A DNA stretch of 48,654 nt from a bacterium (GCA_020048285.1 JAIFMU010000092.1:1-48654); one strand, 5' to 3'; numbered from the stretch's first letter, positions 34,784 to 45,100 are shown. The notes: generated from the letters alone by a model not told the origin. Numbers and translations are program-made.

Positions 34784-36186
34784 AAAAGCTATTTCCCCTG
34801 TTGTTCCCCCTCTTGCTCACCGCAGCACCGCTCGATTCAATAGTCGTTCGCGAAGTCGCAAAAACGGGCTACGACGATATCAAAACTATTGGCTTTTCTT
34901 TGGCCGAAGTTGGTTCACCCGAACTGCTGGCAGATTTCAATAGCAACGGATCATTTATACCCGCGTCGGTGCAGAAAATTTTCACCGGTGTGGCAGCCAT
35001 GGAGATACTTTCACCGCTTCACGATTTCAAAACAGAGATATTTGTCAATGCTATCGATGAGAACGGCGCGGTCAATAAAATCGCCGTCAAAGGATTTGGT
35101 GATCCAGGATTTACCGCTGAACAGATTTGGCTTCTCGCCTATCAACTCAAAATGGAAGGAATTACTTCAATTAAAGATACTCTATTTGTCGACAACAGCT
35201 ATTTCGATTCTGTGACTGTCGGCCCAGGGTTCAACGAACCGAACAGCAGCCGTGCCTATATGGCTCCGGTGGCGGCACTTTCAGTCAATTTTAATTCTAT
35301 CGCGGTTCACGTGCGCCCTACAACAGCGGGAAAATCAGCTGTAATATCCTATCTTCCAGCTCAGGCGAATCTCAAACTGACAGGAACGGTAGAAACCCGC
35401 GCATCCGCCGGAAAAGATGATCTTCACGTGGCCACCATGTTCAACGGAAAAGAGAGCGTAGTTCAGGTTGACGGCGCAATTGGCGCATCCGAAAAAAGCC
35501 GCACAATCTACCGCAAACTGTGGAATCCTATTCAAGCATTTGCCATGTCGTTTACCGCGGCGTGCGAACAAGTAGGAATTCCCTGTTCAATAACCGTGGC
35601 ACCGGGCGTTATCCCCGTCGGATCGAAACCGTTCTACACATTCCATTCGCGAGCACTTCAAGAACACGTGAAAGACATGTTCAAGTACTCCAATAACTTT
35701 GTCGCCGAAATGGTGTTCCGTTCAATTCACGCCGAAAAAACTAAATCGGCGGGAACCTGGAAAGGCGCGGCAGAAATTGTGCGCAACTGGTATGGAACAG
35801 TAGCTTCAGACACGTCAAAAATGCCCACGATTGTCAACGGTTCCGGCATGGGCGAAGGGAATTTTTGTTCGCCGAAAATGGTCATTGATGCTATGCAAGC
35901 AGGGATGAAAAGCGAACGGTTCAGTCCTGAGTTCATGACAGCATTTCCGGTAGCCGGTGAAGACGGTACACTGTCCAGTCGCTTTTCAAAATCGCCGCTC
36001 AAGGGAAATCTTCGCGGAAAAACGGGTACGCTTAACGACGATGGCGTTACCAATTTGGCGGGCTATTTTTTCAAAAATGGCAAGATCTATCTCTACTGTA
36101 TTTTCATAAACAACAAACAGAAAACACAGTATGAGCACTGGATGTTCCAAGAAAAACTTATGAACCGACTCTACGAAGCGCTCTGA
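34780..36186 (+). CDS. dacB: D-Ala-D-Ala carboxypeptidase/endopeptidase (PBP4-type, S13)
   Basis: Periplasmic low-molecular-weight penicillin-binding protein of family S13, which trims pentapeptides and cuts cross-links in peptidoglycan. Signal peptide 1-16. The three active-site motifs are intact: S63-V-Q-K66 (nucleophile), S304-N-N306 and K414-T-G416. The segment between motif 1 and 2 is long, as in PBP4 proteins. The ATG overlaps the nrdR stop (ATGA). A class A PBP gene follows 26 bases downstream, so this is a wall-synthesis cluster. Confidence 0.95.
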   Translation: MKKLFPLLFPLLLTAAPLDSIVVREVAKTGYDDIKTIGFSLAEVGSPELLADFNSNGSFIPASVQKIFTGVAAMEILSPLHDFKTEIFVNAIDENGAVNKIAVKGFGDPGFTAEQIWLLAYQLKMEGITSIKDTLFVDNSYFDSVTVGPGFNEPNSSRAYMAPVAALSVNFNSIAVHVRPTTAGKSAVISYLPAQANLKLTGTVETRASAGKDDLHVATMFNGKESVVQVDGAIGASEKSRTIYRKLWNPIQAFAMSFTAACEQVGIPCSITVAPGVIPVGSKPFYTFHSRALQEHVKDMFKYSNNFVAEMVFRSIHAEKTKSAGTWKGAAEIVRNWYGTVASDTSKMPTIVNGSGMGEGNFCSPKMVIDAMQAGMKSERFSPEFMTAFPVAGEDGTLSSRFSKSPLKGNLRGKTGTLNDDGVTNLAGYFFKNGKIYLYCIFINNKQKTQYEHWMFQEKLMNRLYEAL

Positions 36187-36212
36187 TTTTCATTAGAGAA
36201 AAGGATTGATTG

Positions 36213-38438
36213 ATGGATGAACGGGATCTACTGAATATCGGTACGGGCAACAATAGAAAAGTGGTCAACATAACCCCTATTCTCGTTGCGATTCTCTTTG
36301 TAATCGCTATTCTGTTTTTTGGTGTAGCCGGTGTGGCCACGAGTTTTCTTGTGGGAACCTATAAAACGCTGCCCGATACGGAAGAACTTTCCAGTGTAAA
36401 GCCATCGTCTGTATCGCGAATCTACGATAAAGATTCTGTTCTTATTCACGAATTTAGCATCGAACGACGGTTTTGGATTCCCCTCGACTCTATGTCCGAC
36501 AATATCAAGTACGCCGTTGTTGCCATTGAAGATCAGCGATTTTATAAACACTGGGGACTTGATCTTCGCCGCATATTCGGAGCCGCGATCTCTAATATTG
36601 TGGCCCGCGGATACTCCCAGGGAGCTTCTACTCTTACTCAGCAGTTGGCGCGCAATCTCTTTTTCACTCACGAAAAGACAATGTTGCGCAAAATTCGCGA
36701 AATGCTCACGGCGATCAAACTGGAACAGCACTACAGCAAAGATGAAATTCTCGAACTCTATCTCAATCAGATCTACCTCGGAGCCGGCGTGTACGGCGTT
36801 GAAGCAGCATCACAGCGCTATTTCGGCAAGCGCTGCAAAGATCTCACACTGAGCGAAGCCGCTATTATCGCCGGAACAATTCAACGGCCCGAAGCGTATC
36901 GCCCTGATCTCGAAAAGAATATCGAACGGATCACTGTGCGCCGAAAGTCGGTACTTCGCGGTATGAAACGGATGAAAAAGATCACCAACGAACAGTTCAA
37001 AACTGCTCAGGAAGAGATGATCACGGCTATTTCTCAACAGGATGCGGCACCGACAGCACCCTATTTTATCGAAACTGTGCGCCAGTATCTCGAAAACAAA
37101 TACGGTGAAAACCAACTCTATAACGGCGGATTGATTGTCTATACCACGCTGGACAGCAAAGCTCAGCAAGAAGCGGAATACTCCCTGAACTCCCACCTCG
37201 ACACACTTCAAAAAATCCCGAACCGCATTTTCCTCTATGATAATCAACCTTGGAAACAGACGCCCGGCGTTTCGCGCGCCGATTGGATGGACAATTTTGA
37301 TTCGCTTTATCGCGAACACAAATCACTCTTTTTCGATGAATCGGGGAACTCTCTCGTCGATGATTCACTGCGTCACCGCAAACTTCAGGCGTCTGTGGTG
37401 GCTCTCGACACCCGAACCGGTGCCGTGCGAGTCATGATCGGCGGGCGCAGTTTTGAAAGTAGTAAGTTCAACCGAGCTATTCAGGCGGTGCGTCAGCCCG
37501 GATCAACGATGAAACCTTTTGTCTACGCTGCGGCTCTACAGAATGGCTATACTCTTTCAACCAAAGTGGTTGATGCGCCATTCACTATGGACACACCTTC
37601 GGGCCCGTGGACGCCATCGAACTTTGAATCGGAGTTTTTCGGAGCGGTCACTATTCGCGATGCACTTAAAAAGTCGATCAACATTCCTGCGGTAAAAGTC
37701 ATTCTCGATATCGGCGCAGAAAAAGTAATCACCCTCGTACGCCGCATGGGATTTACTCATGATATGCCTGCTGTTCCGTCGCTGGCTCTGGGAGCATGCG
37801 AAGTAACAAACATGGAACTGACCTCCGCCTTTGGGGCATTCGCCAATCGCGGAATGCAAGCGAAACCGTTTTATATAGAATCAGTAATTGACCGCCAAGG
37901 CCGCGTTCTTGAAAAGAATGAACCCTCTGCAATTCGTGTTCTCGACGAAGAGATAGCGGATCTCACCGCTCAGATGATGCGTTCCGTGGTGGATCACGGG
38001 ACGGGACACGCGGTTCGCGCTCAAGGATTTCGCCGTCCCGCAGGAGGAAAAACCGGAACCACCAACAAAAATTCCGATGCGTGGTTTGTGGGCTTTACAC
38101 CGCAGATCGCCTGTGGCGTTTGGCTTGGAGTAGACGAACGCCGCTCCATGGGAAAAGCAGTTACCGGATCAATGGGAGCTATTCCAATCTGGACGAATAC
38201 CATGCTCGCTCTTCACAAAGGACTTCCGGAAGAGCAGTTCCAGATCTCCGAAAACATAGTTCCCGTGCGATTGGACAAAGCGACAAAACTGCCGGTTGAC
38301 TCCACCGCGACAAATAGTTTCTACGAATATTTCCTGAAAACAAATCTTCCTTCGGCACATGATCCCATGGACTCAACCGCAACAGACTCCACAGCCATCT
38401 CACCGGCGGAAGAGTCCACCGTAGAAGAGTCACACTAA
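36213..38438 (+). CDS. Class A penicillin-binding protein (PBP1A type)
   Basis: Bifunctional peptidoglycan synthase: a transglycosylase that polymerises lipid II and a transpeptidase that cross-links it. Short cytoplasmic tail, TM helix about 25-50, GT51 domain about 70-245 with catalytic Glu106 in VAIEDQRFY and the QGASTLTQQLARN and LYLNQIYLG motifs, then transpeptidase about 390-690 with Ser431-T-M-K434, an S-I-N motif and K613-T-G615. A Thr/Ser/Asp-rich C-terminal tail follows. I choose the ATG at 36213 with AAGGA upstream over the TTG one codon earlier. Downstream of dacB, upstream of an IlvY-like regulator. Confidence 0.95.
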   Translation: MDERDLLNIGTGNNRKVVNITPILVAILFVIAILFFGVAGVATSFLVGTYKTLPDTEELSSVKPSSVSRIYDKDSVLIHEFSIERRFWIPLDSMSDNIKYAVVAIEDQRFYKHWGLDLRRIFGAAISNIVARGYSQGASTLTQQLARNLFFTHEKTMLRKIREMLTAIKLEQHYSKDEILELYLNQIYLGAGVYGVEAASQRYFGKRCKDLTLSEAAIIAGTIQRPEAYRPDLEKNIERITVRRKSVLRGMKRMKKITNEQFKTAQEEMITAISQQDAAPTAPYFIETVRQYLENKYGENQLYNGGLIVYTTLDSKAQQEAEYSLNSHLDTLQKIPNRIFLYDNQPWKQTPGVSRADWMDNFDSLYREHKSLFFDESGNSLVDDSLRHRKLQASVVALDTRTGAVRVMIGGRSFESSKFNRAIQAVRQPGSTMKPFVYAAALQNGYTLSTKVVDAPFTMDTPSGPWTPSNFESEFFGAVTIRDALKKSINIPAVKVILDIGAEKVITLVRRMGFTHDMPAVPSLALGACEVTNMELTSAFGAFANRGMQAKPFYIESVIDRQGRVLEKNEPSAIRVLDEEIADLTAQMMRSVVDHGTGHAVRAQGFRRPAGGKTGTTNKNSDAWFVGFTPQIACGVWLGVDERRSMGKAVTGSMGAIPIWTNTMLALHKGLPEEQFQISENIVPVRLDKATKLPVDSTATNSFYEYFLKTNLPSAHDPMDSTATDSTAISPAEESTVEESH

Positions 38439-38442
38439 CCCT

Positions 38443-39327
38443 ATGGAGATCCGTGACCTTCAAGTTTTCACATCACTAGCTCAGCATCTTCATTTTGCTC
38501 GAGCAGCCCGCCAATGCAACCTCAGCCCTTCTGCCCTGACGAGATCGATACAAAAGATCGAACGGGAACTTGATCGCGAACTCTTTTTGCGCGATCGCCG
38601 CAGCGTAACACTTACCCCGGCAGGAAAATTGTTCATCGACTACGCCGAACGCTCTCTGAGCGAATGGGAACGCTGCCGTTCCCAGTTAAACAATCGCGAT
38701 GAAACAGTGCGAGGTGAACTTTCAATCTACAGTTCAGTTACCGCGGTCTACTCAATCTTAGCAAAAATACTCACCCCCTTTCGCCATAGATTTCCCGAAA
38801 TAACCATTAAACTCTCCACCGGTGATGCCGCGGATGCTCAAAACCGTCTGCTCGACAGGAAAGCCGGTTGCGCTATTGCGGTATGCCCTGCCACTCTACC
38901 GCAGGGACTCTCGTTTATCCATCTCATTACGACGCCGCTGATCTGTATCGCCCCCATGGGAAATCCTGCGATTCCCCGCTTTGGTAGAGATGGTCTGATC
39001 GATTGGACCGAAACGCCCATGATCCTTTCCGATCGCGGGGAACTGCGAGACACGCTCAATGGATGGTTCCGCCAGCGTTCCATTTCGCCGAACATCTTTG
39101 CGCAGGTTTCAGGAAATGAAGCTATTATCGCCATGGTTAGTTTGGGATTTGGCATCGGCGTTGTTCCAGAACTGGTGTTGCAGCAGAGTCCCATGCGCGA
39201 CAGCGTAAAAACGATTGCCACTCCCCCTTTTAAACCCTACTCTGTTGGGATTCTCTATCCTACGAAGCAAGAAACCGATCCGGTTATTGCCGCATTCCAC
39301 GAAATTGCTCGCGAAGTCTATTTGTAA
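38443..39327 (+). CDS. ilvY: LysR-type regulator, IlvY-like
   Basis: LysR-family regulator of 294 residues: winged helix-turn-helix about 1-60 (RDLQVFTSLAQHLHFARAAR) and a periplasmic-binding-protein-like effector domain about 90-292. The sequence follows E. coli IlvY closely, with matching phrases such as GELSIYSSVTAVYS, KLSTGDAADA and NEAIIAMVSLGFGIGVVPELVL. IlvY activates ilvC (ketol-acid reductoisomerase) when acetolactate or acetohydroxybutyrate builds up. No ilvC is next to it; the gene starts five bases after the PBP gene and so shares its transcript. The ilvY role is inferred from similarity recalled from memory. Confidence 0.8.
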   Translation: MEIRDLQVFTSLAQHLHFARAARQCNLSPSALTRSIQKIERELDRELFLRDRRSVTLTPAGKLFIDYAERSLSEWERCRSQLNNRDETVRGELSIYSSVTAVYSILAKILTPFRHRFPEITIKLSTGDAADAQNRLLDRKAGCAIAVCPATLPQGLSFIHLITTPLICIAPMGNPAIPRFGRDGLIDWTETPMILSDRGELRDTLNGWFRQRSISPNIFAQVSGNEAIIAMVSLGFGIGVVPELVLQQSPMRDSVKTIATPPFKPYSVGILYPTKQETDPVIAAFHEIAREVYL

Positions 39328-39392
39328 TCGCATACCAAGAAAACTCGCCACATTAACCAATAACTCACTGTGAGCATATCGCTGTCGGTATG

Positions 39393-39398
39393 TATATT
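39393..39398 (+). promoter_or_regulatory. Possible -10 box of the aldolase/MarR operon
   Basis: TATATT lies 31 bases before the aldolase start codon and matches the -10-like boxes upstream of the 5S gene and the LytM operon. No clear -35 was seen. Confidence 0.35.
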
Positions 39399-39429
39399 AC
39401 ACCGCTAAACAAATTCCAAGGAGAAAGAG

Positions 39430-40398
39430 ATGTTTCGTCCAGAGATAAAAGTGTGTGACTGTACGATCCGCGATGGCGGACTTATGAACTCTTCGAACTT
39501 TTCACTTGAAACAGTTCGCAATGTGTATAAAGCTGCTTGCGCCAGTGGAATTGATTACGTGGAACTGGGCTACCGCAACAGCAAAGATATGTTCGATCCC
39601 AAAGAGTTCGGCCCGTGGAGATTCTGCGACGAAGACATGCTAAAACAAGTGATTACCGGTGTGGACAACCACAAAGGAACCAAAATTGCGGTGATGCAGG
39701 ATGCTCACAAAGCAGTTGCAGAAGATGTACTCTCCCGCGAAGATTCAGTTATTGACATGATTCGTATCGCCACCTATGTAAAAGATGTAGACAAAGCGAT
39801 TCACCTGGCAAATTCGGCTCAGGCAAAAGGGTACGAAACCACGATCAATATCATGTCCGTTTCCAACGTAAACGAACGCGAACTGGATGAGGCACTTCAG
39901 CAGATCGAAAACGAAACGAAGGTTCAAGCAGTCTATATCGTGGATAGTTTCGGCGCCATGTACAGCGAAGATATTGACTACATGGTGAAAAAATTCCGTT
40001 CTATTCTCAAGACCAAAGAGCTGGGAATTCACTGTCACAACCAGCAGCAGCTCGGTTATGCAAACACCATCGAAGCGATAATCCGCGACGTGAACTACGT
40101 AGATTCGACTCTCTACGGATTCGGTCGCGCTGCAGGAAACTGCCCTACCGAATTGATAGTGGGATTCCTCAAAAATCCAAAGTACAACATCCGTCCCCTT
40201 CTTGAAGTGATCGGAACAGACATCATGCCTATCCGCGAAACCATGCACTGGGGATATTCAATCCCGTACATGATCGCCGGCATGTTGAATCTTCACCCAC
40301 AAGATGCGATGAACATGATGAAACTCGAACAGGACGGCCACGAGGACAAGTTCAAGTACGCTCAGTTCTACGACAAAATGGTTGAAGAGGATTTCTAA
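39430..40398 (+). CDS. DRE-TIM metallolyase (HMGL-like aldolase)
   Basis: Cytoplasmic TIM-barrel enzyme of the HMG-CoA lyase / 4-hydroxy-2-oxovalerate aldolase superfamily, which cleaves or forms C-C bonds next to a divalent metal. The superfamily signature is near the N-terminus: D10-C-T-I-R14-D15-G-G17. The second metal motif is H201-C-H203. Length 322 matches the group annotated as aldolase catalytic domain-containing protein. Substrate is unknown; in other genomes such proteins occur in surface-sugar or nucleotide-sugar clusters as well as in catabolism. AAGGAG precedes the ATG. The MarR-type gene begins on the base after its stop, so the two form an operon. Confidence 0.88.
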   Translation: MFRPEIKVCDCTIRDGGLMNSSNFSLETVRNVYKAACASGIDYVELGYRNSKDMFDPKEFGPWRFCDEDMLKQVITGVDNHKGTKIAVMQDAHKAVAEDVLSREDSVIDMIRIATYVKDVDKAIHLANSAQAKGYETTINIMSVSNVNERELDEALQQIENETKVQAVYIVDSFGAMYSEDIDYMVKKFRSILKTKELGIHCHNQQQLGYANTIEAIIRDVNYVDSTLYGFGRAAGNCPTELIVGFLKNPKYNIRPLLEVIGTDIMPIRETMHWGYSIPYMIAGMLNLHPQDAMNMMKLEQDGHEDKFKYAQFYDKMVEEDF

Positions 40399-40812
40399 AT
40401 GACCGGTGCAGAACTTTCCGACTTGATTTTTGCACTTCGCTGTCGCTGTATCGATCGCGATGAACAACTTCGCGAAGAGTGTAATCTTTCGCCGGTAGAG
40501 TTTCGCGCACTCACGTCGCTCACCGAAAACGATCAGGTAAGCGCCTCAGAGTTCGCCGAAAAACTCGAACTCTCCCCTTCCCGAATGAGTCGGGTTATCG
40601 ATCGGATGGTACAGACGGGGTTGATCGAGGTGGAAGCCAATCCTCTGGATCGACGGGCCGTGTTTATCAAACTCTCTTCCCGGGGAGTTAAACAGAAACA
40701 GCTGGTCGAAGCGGGGCGGGAATTGTGCAATTCGAAATTGGAAACACTTTTTTCCAAAGAAGATCGCAGAGAAATCGGCGAAGCACTACAAAAGCTCGTA
40801 TCGGCGTTCTGA
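40399..40812 (+). CDS. MarR-family regulator
   Basis: Small DNA-binding regulator (137 residues) with the MarR winged helix: SPVEFRALTSL, then the recognition region LSPSRMSRVIDRMVQTGLIE (residues about 54-73) and a wing with PLDRRAVFIKLSS. MarR proteins usually respond to small aromatic or phenolic ligands or oxidants. The ATG follows directly on the aldolase stop codon with no spacer, so it is translationally coupled to the enzyme and may regulate it. A 5S rRNA gene lies 74 bases downstream, with its own promoter. Confidence 0.92.
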   Translation: MTGAELSDLIFALRCRCIDRDEQLREECNLSPVEFRALTSLTENDQVSASEFAEKLELSPSRMSRVIDRMVQTGLIEVEANPLDRRAVFIKLSSRGVKQKQLVEAGRELCNSKLETLFSKEDRREIGEALQKLVSAF

Positions 40813-40815
40813 TAT

Positions 40816-40856
40816 TTGACATTTTGCTGGCACTATAGGTTACGAGAATCTATATT
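40816..40856 (+). promoter_or_regulatory. Promoter of the 5S rRNA gene
   Basis: TATATT at 40851-40856 is 17 bases after TGGCAC (40828-40833). A perfect TTGACA is found upstream at 40816-40821 but is not at normal spacing from that -10. The box lies 30 bases before the mature 5S start, allowing a short leader. Confidence 0.5.
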
Positions 40857-40886
40857 ACCAGCGTTCAAAACAATCGAGCAGAAATT

Positions 40887-41006
40887 CTGCCGGTGGTTAT
40901 TGAGTGGAGGCCACACCTGTTCCCATCCCGAACACAGAAGTTAAGCTCCACTTCGCCAATGGTACTGCATGGGTAGCTGTGTGGGAGAGTAGGACGCTGC
41001 CGGCTT
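40887..41006 (+). rRNA. rrf: 5S ribosomal RNA
   Basis: About 119 bases with the conserved 5S landmarks: the CACACCTGTTCCCATCCCGA stretch, GAACACAGAAGTTAAGC, the helix with GGTACTGCATGGG and the TGGGAGAGTAGG block. The ends pair (gccgg near 40889 with ccggc near 41000). Promoter and terminator flank it directly, and there is no 16S or 23S gene next to it, so it is an unlinked 5S copy or rRNA genes are dispersed in this genome. End positions are good to a few bases. Confidence 0.95.
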
Positions 41007-41014
41007 TTATATAT

Positions 41015-41047
41015 GCCCTTTCGGATCAGTTCCGAGAGGGCTTTTTT
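41015..41047 (+). terminator. Terminator of the 5S rRNA gene
   Basis: An 11-bp stem (gccctttcgga / tccgagagggc, with one G-T pair) and a 5-base loop are followed by six Ts, nine bases past the mature 5S end. Confidence 0.93.
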
Positions 41048-41061
41048 GCAGGAAAAAACCG

Positions 41062-41685
41062 ATGAAACTATCCTCAGCACTTATGATTATTGCCACGTCT
41101 CTTGCCATGGGGCGAGCTGAATCCCCTAAAAACAGTACGCTCTTTCGCGAACTTACCCCGCCGCAAAAGTGGTGGGTGATACGCCACCCCTTTATCGCAA
41201 AAAAAGCTCACCACATTTCCTCAGCGGTCAAAGCCGTAGCGGATTCAATCGGCCAAACCGATGCACTCGACCGCGATGGCAATGGCGGTCAGGTCGATGC
41301 GTTTCGCCACACCTTTTGGGTCGCTCGATTGACACAAGAACTCGGATCCCGTGCGGCACTTTCACTCGGAAAAGCTCATGAACGAGGAAACTACCACTAT
41401 TTTCTCGAAAACCGTCTTGAAGATGGTTCTGTTCCCGACAATGAAGCGTGTGATATGGATCTGTTCAACAATGACGTGGGAGCTGAAATCGGCAAAAAAC
41501 ACAAAGAGATCACTGAATCGGAACTAATCGAGCAGGTGCTTCATGCGGTTCGAGAAGGTCAGTGCCGCGTTCTGAAAAAGGACAACAACGGCAACTATCT
41601 CACTCGAACCGGAAGAGTTATCACCCGCGAAGAACTTCGGGGAAACTGGCACACAGAAAAATATCTCGTTCCCTCGGACGATTAG
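41062..41685 (+). CDS. Exported DUF6973-like protein
   Basis: Exported protein of 207 residues. A signal peptide (1-19) is followed by a helical domain with the motif VDAFRHTFWVARLTQ, then GKAHERGNY and MDLFNNDVGAEIG. This His/Glu/Asp pattern matches the family I know as DUF6973, whose conserved charged residues hint at a metal site or hydrolase but have no shown activity. The ATG is only 15 bases past the 5S terminator, with a GCAGGA ribosome site inside that spacer, so its promoter must overlap or lie upstream of the 5S region, or it depends on read-through. Confidence 0.7.
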   Translation: MKLSSALMIIATSLAMGRAESPKNSTLFRELTPPQKWWVIRHPFIAKKAHHISSAVKAVADSIGQTDALDRDGNGGQVDAFRHTFWVARLTQELGSRAALSLGKAHERGNYHYFLENRLEDGSVPDNEACDMDLFNNDVGAEIGKKHKEITESELIEQVLHAVREGQCRVLKKDNNGNYLTRTGRVITREELRGNWHTEKYLVPSDD

Positions 41686-42113
41686 AATTCTTTACGTCCC
41701 CGCCAATCACATACAAACACCACGATCCTACTCCCATCATTCTGACTATGAATCTATTCACTCACCTCCAGCACCGGTTTCATTATTTCTATGGTCATAT
41801 TGTTTATACCTCACTCTATCAATTGATCCGATCAGCCACAAAAAACACCCATAGACTTTCCCTTTAAATTCAGTACTTTATAAAAAGCAATACCCTTCAT
41901 TTCGACTTGTGGCTCCCCATACATCGTTGTACATAGACTATTCTGTGGTCAAAATCAAATTCTGTGATACCATGTTTCATTTCTTTTTCCGTAGATTGAA
42001 TCCACAGCGAGAAGAATATCTTCACATACACCGACAAACCGGTCACCGTGAGGACACAATCGCAGCCAAACACGGAATCGAAGTACAAACAGATTTTTCA
42101 GGAGGATTTCAGT
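41686..42113. other. Long intergenic region upstream of the M6 protease gene
   Basis: This 428-base stretch has no convincing gene. It is AT-rich, with short reading frames that show no codon bias or homology. It ends in a strong AGGAGG-type ribosome site for the protease gene. A long untranslated leader or regulatory region is possible. I see no known riboswitch pattern. Confidence 0.5.
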
Positions 42114-45100
42114 ATGAAACTGAACAAGTGGAGTCTCTACAAATCTCTTTCGGCAGCACTCTGCCTCGCGGCATCGCTCTTTGCCGCGCCACATGTGAAC
42201 GAACAGCACGAGTTTCTTCAGCCCGACGGGAAAAAAGTTCCCGTTATTGTCAACGGCGACGAATTTTATCAGCGCGTGGAAGATCTCAACGGGCGGACCC
42301 TGATTCGCGCTGCCGATGGATGGATCTGTTACGCTCGGCTCAACACAGATAGTTCTGACTTTATCGCCGGTGAACGCTATAGCGGCCTGAGTCGTGCAGT
42401 AAGTGGATCAGAACCGGTTCACCTCGAACTAAAACCATCAGCGATTCAGGCAAAAGTTGAAAAGACTCAGGAGTTCATGTTCGGCGATGAAAACAGCCGT
42501 GCAGAAAATCGCGCCGGATTGGTTCCCTATCCGGTGGTGGGCGAGCGCAAAGGTATCACCATTCTTATCGAGTTCAGCGATCAGGCTGCAGTCGTGAGCA
42601 AGGCGGAAGTAGAAACCATGCTCAACGGCGACCAAGGTTCAACGGTAAAAAACTATTTCAAAACCGTATCTGGCGGGAAACTCACCTACACGAATCAGGT
42701 GGTGGGATACTACAAAGCAAAAAATCCGAAAACCTACTACGACACACCACAACAGGGCGGTCGAGTACAAGAGTTACTCAACGAGGCACTGGCATGGGTG
42801 GCTACAAACCACGCAGATCTTCTACCTCAGCTGACCCAGGAGAACAAAAAACTTACCGCGGTGAATTTCCTCTATGCCGGAAGTCCTTCCAATGGGTGGG
42901 CAAATGGACTGTGGCCGCACATGAATTTCACCACGCTTAAAGTGGGAACAAGCGGATACACCACCAACGGCTATCAGATCACGGGACTCAATACGCAGTC
43001 AAAAAACATTGGCACATTCTGCCATGAAAACGGTCACCTTCTCCTTCGCTACCCCGATCTCTACCCCTATAATCAAGGTGGATCAAACCACGTTGCGCAG
43101 TTCGATCTCATGAGCGCAGGTGGGAGTGGCAACACTCCAGCTCCAATGAATCCCTATTTCCGCAAAGAGAGCGGTTGGCTCACCTATGAAGATATCACCA
43201 CCGTTACCGATGCGACGATTCAGGTGAACTCCAACGACATGACACGGGCAATCCAGTATCGTCACCCCACCAATTCAAATGTCTTTTTCGTACTTGAATC
43301 GATCCAAAAAACAGGACAGTGGAGCAGTTTCGCTCCCGGTAACGGACTGGTTTGCTGGAAAGTGAACAAATCCGGTGACAACCAACAGTCACAGACCCTG
43401 CTTCAGGTTGAAGTCGCTGGCGGAACTGGCGCATCGGCACTCATGTCAAACCGAACTGGCGTAGCGTTTTCGGCAACGACAACTCCTGCGGCGACCTGGA
43501 TCAGGGGAATCGGCGGAAACTCCAACCTCGTCGTAAAAAACCTCAGCGCTTCCGGTCCTACCATGACCTTTGATCTCGGCAACGGGGGAACGCTGGAAAA
43601 AACATTCTCGTTGAGCACAATCGCCACAAACGGGACGGTAACCGTATCACCGACGGGCGAACGGTTCAAACCCGACACCAAAGTAACCCTGACTGCAACT
43701 CCGAAAGCTGGATATGACTTTACCAGTTGGAGCGGCGATCTTAGCGGTTCAACCAATCCAGCAATCGTAACAGTCACCAAAGACATGGTTATCACGGCTA
43801 ACTTTACAGCAAAACCGAAAGATTATATCACCATGCCCACGGGAACAAACAATGTGGTTGCTATCAAAGGCGACACCTTGTTCTACGACGATGGCGGTCC
43901 TGCAGAAGAGTACTCCGTTCAGAACAGTGGAACAATCACGTTTAAATCGTCCATCGCAGGCAAAAAAGTTCAGATTTCATTCCTTGAATTTGCCATCGAA
44001 GATAGTTCAACCGCGCCAAATGGGCAGGGCGGACCAATCTGGGACAGCCTTCAAATTTTCAGTGGATCGACTACGACCAATTCACTCGGTCGCTGGTTTG
44101 GTTCGATGAAACCGGGAACATTGACATCAACCGCCGCTGATGGCGCACTGACCGTGGCATTCCATTCCGATGAAGCCACTGTCGGCGCCGGTTGGAAAGC
44201 AAAACTCTCGCTGATCGACATGGCTTCAGGTTTCCCTATCACTGTAACCGCAAAAAATGGGTCTGTGAAAAAGATTCCAGAAAAAGCGCTCTACGAAAAA
44301 GGCGAAACCGTCAAAGTAGTGGCAGTGCCTTCTGAAGGGTGGTTCTTTACCGGATGGGGTGGCGTCAAGTCAGGATTTGGTGACACCATTGCAATCACTG
44401 TAAACGAAGCTGTTTCATTCGATGCGTTCTTTCATAAAAAGAAACTCTTGAACACAGATTTCGGCATTGCCGGTGGCAACCGTGCGAATCATAAAGATCT
44501 TTCAGGATCGTTCCATGCGTACAGTTACGAAGGAGCAACCGTGGATAGTTCAAAACTTCGAGGAATAGAGGGAATCCGAGTATCTTACTCAATTCCTAAA
44601 CAACCTGATGCAAATACATGGCCGGGAATTGGCGTTGGAACCTATGTCGAACAGTCACTCAAAGGTGTTGATTACGTTCGCGTAACCTATCGTTCAGAAA
44701 AACCGCTTACTCTGCAACTCTCCACATCGGATGACAAAGAAGCACCCTATGTTGCTGATATGCCAGCGGCAACAGAGTGGAACACCGTTGACATTGCCGT
44801 GACATCGCTGAAAGCCGCATCGTGGGGAACAGTGGTCGAGTACGATCCGGCTAAAATGCAAAATGTCAATTTTGCTCCCGAAGTAGATGTTGAAAAAGCG
44901 GCTTCTGAAGGAACGATCGAAATTGCGGGACTCTATCTGATCGGTGAATTCACGCCTGTATCACTGCTGAAAACAGCGGGATCAGCAACAGCACTCGGCG
45001 TGGCAATTCATCGCGAATCGCTCGCACTGACTCTTCCCGAAGCAGGTCCGTTCACCGTGCAACTGTTCGCACTGAACGGTCGTAAACTCTATGAACTCTC

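Noticed and set aside
42048-42113. Upstream ATG for the M6 protease
   Set aside because: It adds 22 polar residues before a perfect signal peptide and has no ribosome site; the ATG at 42114 has AGGAGG.
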